Under the pieces are notes generated by a model that searched no databases, was not told the origin of the DNA, and worked only from the letters and a program-made list of their open reading frames with translations. DNA of 10,570 nt from Nitrosomonas sp. (GTDB taxonomy: Bacteria > Pseudomonadota > Gammaproteobacteria > Burkholderiales > Nitrosomonadaceae): NCBI GenBank assembly GCA_029881855.1, contig JAOULU010000030.1:1-10570 (forward strand). Direction: 5' to 3'. The stretch's first letter is position 1. Each line of letters opens with the position of its first letter. Below are positions 7,091 through 10,570 of the stretch, in pieces. The translations under genes were made by a program, and so were the position numbers.

Positions 7091-7141
7091 CTAGCTTATT
7101 ACTAAAGCTAGATTACCGCAGCCTCGACTGCGATAGTCTAG
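7091..7141 (-). terminator. Two overlapping hairpins between gdhA and slt; possible gdhA terminator
   Basis: Arms at 7108-7121 and 7128-7141 (CTAGATTACCGCAG / CTGCGATAGTCTAG) pair over 14 positions with one mismatch and one G-T wobble around a 6-base loop. A second perfect 7-bp inverted repeat (CTAGCTT at 7091-7097, AAGCTAG at 7105-7111) shares the CTAG at 7108-7111, so the two stems are mutually exclusive. On the minus strand the large stem lies about 75 bases past the gdhA stop and is followed by CTTTAG, a poor U-tract. It may end gdhA transcription, stabilise its 3' end, or act in the slt leader. Confidence 0.5.
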
Positions 7142-7214
7142 GTATTAAATTTGTATTTCCTTCTTCTACTCTCCTCGAATTGCGGGAGGTTTGTATTACT
7201 GGCGATATAAAAAA

Positions 7215-8558
7215 TCAGGTAACACCCTGGCCTAACATCGCATCAGCTACTTTGACGAAACCAGCAATGTTGGCGCCGTCAACATAATTCACACTGCCGT
7301 CAGGTTTGGTGCCATATTGTAAACAAGACTTATGAATCGCTTGCATAATCTCAAGTAGTCGTGCATCAACTTCATCATGTGTCCAGGCAAGACGCATGGC
7401 ATGCTGGCTCATTTCTAGACCAGAGGTCGCTACACCACCCGCATTACTTGCTTTACCCGGCGCATAAAGGACATTATTGTTATGGAAACACTCTACTGCT
7501 TCTACAGTTGAGGGCATATTCGCGCCTTCTGCGACACAAATTACGCCATTATTTACTAGAGTTTGTGCATCGTTTCCACTGATTTCATTTTGAGTGGCAC
7601 AAGGTAGCGCAACATCAACAGGCACATGCCAAGGCTTGGTGTTTGGTGCAAAGCTGGCATTGACACGTTTTGCGTATTCATCGACTCGCGCATATAAATG
7701 ATTTTTTACTTCCGATAAGATTGCTAATTTTTCAGTAGTGAACCCATCTTCATCAATCACTGTACCACTTGAGTCTGAAACGGTGACGACTTTAGCTCCC
7801 AGCGCCATGGCTTTTTCAACGGCAAATTGGGCGACATTACCTGAACCAGAGATGGAAACACGTAGACCATTAAAAGAGCGTCCCGCATGTTTTAGGACTT
7901 CTTCAGCAAAATATACGGTGCCATAGCCTGTTGCTTCAGGGCGCACCAGAGATCCACCAAAACTGAGGCCTTTTCCGGTAAAGATACAATCAGACTGATT
8001 AGCCAGTTTCTTTACCATGCCTGCCATATAGCCGACTTCACGTCCACCAACACCAATGTCACCAGCGGGAACATCGGTATTTGACCCAACGTGACGGAAA
8101 AGCTCGCTTGCGTAGGCTTGGCAGAAACGCATAATTTCTCCCGGGCTTTTTCCTTTAGGATCAAAATCTGAACCGCCTTTACCGCCACCCATGGGTAGTG
8201 TTGTTAAAGCGTTTTTAAAGGTTTGTTCAAATGCCAGGAATTTTAAGATGGAAAGATTTACTGATGGGTGGAAACGTGTACCCCCTTTATATGGACCAAT
8301 CGAAGAGCTATGTTGTATACGATAACCACGATTAACTTTAACTTCTCCTTGATCACTTACCCAGGCTACACGAAAAATAATGACGCGCTCTGGTTCTACC
8401 AGGCGATCTAATACGCCATGTTCTGCATAGCGCGGATTCTCCGTGATGAAAGGCCACAAGCTTTCCATGACTTCGTTGACCGCTTGTATAAATTCTGGTT
8501 GAACTGGATTACGTTCAGCAACATACTCGCTGAACTCCTGAAAACTCTGATATTTCAT
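7215..8558 (-). CDS. gdhA: NADP-specific glutamate dehydrogenase
   Basis: 447 residues, the same length as E. coli GdhA. It catalyses reductive amination of 2-oxoglutarate with ammonium and NADPH to glutamate in the cytoplasm; the usual assembly is a homohexamer. Visible residues: SSSIGPYKGGTRFHPSV (84-100) with K91, LPMGGGKGGSDFDP (121-134) with catalytic K127, NTDVPAGDIGVGGRE (160-174) with D167, the dinucleotide-binding GSGNVAQFA (238-246), SDSSGTV after the second strand (261-267, typical of NADP-type enzymes), and EGANMPST and APGKASNAGGVA near the end. The ATG at 8558 has GGGGA 7 bases upstream. It is divergent from the dioxygenase gene across a 223-base AT-rich gap that must hold its promoter; I found no convincing hexamer pair. 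It may be monocistronic, given the hairpins after it. Confidence 0.97.
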   Translation of the reverse strand: MKYQSFQEFSEYVAERNPVQPEFIQAVNEVMESLWPFITENPRYAEHGVLDRLVEPERVIIFRVAWVSDQGEVKVNRGYRIQHSSSIGPYKGGTRFHPSVNLSILKFLAFEQTFKNALTTLPMGGGKGGSDFDPKGKSPGEIMRFCQAYASELFRHVGSNTDVPAGDIGVGGREVGYMAGMVKKLANQSDCIFTGKGLSFGGSLVRPEATGYGTVYFAEEVLKHAGRSFNGLRVSISGSGNVAQFAVEKAMALGAKVVTVSDSSGTVIDEDGFTTEKLAILSEVKNHLYARVDEYAKRVNASFAPNTKPWHVPVDVALPCATQNEISGNDAQTLVNNGVICVAEGANMPSTVEAVECFHNNNVLYAPGKASNAGGVATSGLEMSQHAMRLAWTHDEVDARLLEIMQAIHKSCLQYGTKPDGSVNYVDGANIAGFVKVADAMLGQGVT

Positions 8559-8781
8559 TTCAATTTCCCCGATTAAATAATGGTTTTTAGCGAATACTCA
8601 ATTCTGCCAAATTAATTCATAAGCTGCACTGTATTTTTGTAAAAAAACAGGAGAATTAATTAAGTTTTTTTAATTTAAGCAGACACCAATAATTTTTATA
8701 TTAAAAATATGTAGATTTTAAGAAATTTTCATGTCTATAGTATTGTCTGAAGTTAAGGAAGCTTATCAACGTTAATATCCC
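8559..8781. promoter_or_regulatory. Divergent intergenic region between gdhA and the dioxygenase gene
   Basis: 223 very AT-rich bases hold the 5' regions of both outward-reading genes. AATTAATT occurs twice (8610-8617 and 8654-8661), 44 bases apart, about four helical turns. A plus-strand TATAGT at 8736-8741 could be a -10 box for the dioxygenase gene, but the -35 match (TAGATT at 8712) is poor. AAGGAAG at 8756-8762 is about 19 bases from the dioxygenase ATG, too far for a normal ribosome binding site. No riboswitch or small gene is evident. Confidence 0.4.
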
Positions 8782-9447
8782 ATGAAAAAAATTTCTAGAA
8801 GAAACCTCATTAAATTTGGCATGCTGGGCAGTCTGACCAGCCTGCTTAGTATTAGTAATGGTAGTATCGCAAGGATTCTAGCAATATCACCAGCTCCAAC
8901 GCCCAGTGAGGTTGAAGGTCCGTTTTATCCCGTTGCAAATCAGTTAGACAAAGATGCTGATTTAACAAAAATTAAAGGCCAAAATGGCTTGGCCAAGGGT
9001 CAGCATATCATTATTAGCGGTCAAGTTAGGGATATAACAGGCCAATCAGTTAAAAATGCCATCATTGAAATTTGGCAGGCTAATGCTAATGGTCGGTATC
9101 ATCATCCGCGTGACACCAATGTGGCACCACTGGATCCAAATTTCCAAGGCTGGGCAATTATTAGCAGTGTGCAGGATGGTTTATTTCGTTTTAAAACGGT
9201 TATTCCTGGCGCTTATCCCGCAACAAAAAACTGGATAAGACCACCACATATCCATATGAAGATTTCTAAACAAGGTTTTCCGACGTTGGTTACTCAAATG
9301 TATTTTCCTGACGAGCAATTAAATAAAACGGATTTATTATTGAGCAATAAACATACTACAGAGCGATCTTTAATGATGGCGAAAAAAATTGTTCGGCAAG
9401 GAAATTTAGATATTTACGAGTACAATATTGTGCTGAGGAAGCATTGA
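8782..9447 (+). CDS. Tat-exported intradiol ring-cleavage dioxygenase
   Basis: 221 residues of the protocatechuate 3,4-dioxygenase beta-like / catechol 1,2-dioxygenase family, which opens catecholic rings between the two hydroxyls using non-haem Fe(III). All four iron ligands appear to be present: Y106 (GRYHH), Y145 (PGAYP), H156 and H158 (RPPHIHMKI); R153 sits where the family has its active-site Arg. EGPFYP (45-50), IEIWQANANG (95-104) and TQMYFPDE (171-178) are further family blocks. The N-terminus, SRRNLIKF (5-12) plus a hydrophobic stretch to about residue 24, is a twin-arginine signal, so the enzyme is probably exported folded. There is no lipobox Cys. The ATG is the first start after an in-frame TAA at 8773-8775; the ribosome binding site is weak. 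It ends with in-frame tandem stops TGA TAA. The substrate cannot be read; no other aromatic catabolic gene is nearby. Confidence 0.88.
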   Translation: MKKISRRNLIKFGMLGSLTSLLSISNGSIARILAISPAPTPSEVEGPFYPVANQLDKDADLTKIKGQNGLAKGQHIIISGQVRDITGQSVKNAIIEIWQANANGRYHHPRDTNVAPLDPNFQGWAIISSVQDGLFRFKTVIPGAYPATKNWIRPPHIHMKISKQGFPTLVTQMYFPDEQLNKTDLLLSNKHTTERSLMMAKKIVRQGNLDIYEYNIVLRKH

Positions 9448-9507
9448 TAAGCTCATGAATCGTTGGAAGGATAGATTTAACGCTTCTTTAACCGCTTAGT
9501 CACTTAG

Positions 9508-10520
<1,013 letters not shown>

Positions 10521-10529
10521 GTTAGAATT

Positions 10530-10570
10530 GTGCGGGAGGATAAGGAGTCTGAGTCAGATTCACTTGAGGA
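10530..10570 (+). CDS. Possible start of a downstream gene (13 codons in window)
   Basis: A GTG at 10530, 9 bases after the trxB stop, opens a frame that stays open to the right edge and encodes a highly charged start (VREDKESESDSLE). An acidic and polar N-terminus next to trxB would fit a small Smr-domain protein, which I recall as a frequent neighbour of trxB in betaproteobacteria, but there is too little sequence to show it. GGAGG and AAGGAG inside this stretch (10535-10547) could instead be a ribosome binding site for a start further on. Treat as a weak candidate. Confidence 0.3.
   Translation, partial: MREDKESESDSLE

Noticed and set aside
7171-7188. Short CTCCT / GGGAG inverted repeat in the gdhA-slt gap
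   Set aside because: Only 5 pairs, one a wobble, with no T-run; not distinguishable from chance.
8559-8781. Sigma-54-type promoter for gdhA (TTGGCAG element on the minus strand)
   Set aside because: The TGGCA-like half lacks the matching TTGC half at the required spacing.

Overview
The window looks like a stretch of ordinary proteobacterial chromosome, beta or gamma class. It is moderately AT-rich by eye, with very AT-rich intergenic gaps. The clues to lineage are housekeeping genes: an HD-domain CCA-adding enzyme directly behind a Slt-type periplasmic lytic transglycosylase, a 447-residue NADP-type glutamate dehydrogenase, and a Gram-negative-type thioredoxin reductase. I see no tRNA or rRNA genes, insertion sequences, integrase or CRISPR array. 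The exact genus cannot be read from the sequence.

Layout. Positions 1-8558 are all read from the minus strand. In transcription order they are: glutamate dehydrogenase (gdhA); a gap with overlapping hairpins; slt and cca, 17 bases apart; a gap with a perfect 20-bp palindrome; a three-helix MscS-like channel; an unusual two-domain ATP-grasp ligase/M20 protein; and the N-terminal third of a cytoplasmic gamma-glutamyltranspeptidase-like hydrolase, which overlaps the ligase gene by ATGA and runs off the left edge. At 8558/8782 the direction flips. On the plus strand follow a Tat-signal intradiol ring-cleavage dioxygenase, an AT-rich inverted repeat with a T-run, trxB, and possibly the first codons of another gene at the right edge.

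The part least like a textbook region is 1-3677. The ligase keeps the ATP- and metal-binding residues of the D-Ala-D-Ala ligase superfamily, but lacks the N-terminal and C-terminal motifs with which true Ddl enzymes bind D-alanine. Its fused C-terminal half has the M20 metallopeptidase fold signature, yet every one of the five zinc-ligand positions is replaced. Translational coupling to a GGT-like gene and a stretch-activated channel just upstream suggest a small-peptide (perhaps gamma-glutamyl or osmolyte) metabolism module. That role is inference; the substrate is not visible.

The remaining genes do separate core jobs: ammonia assimilation (gdhA), murein turnover (slt), tRNA 3'-end maturation and repair (cca), and the thiol redox system (trxB). 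The exported dioxygenase would act outside the cytoplasm on a catechol-like aromatic.
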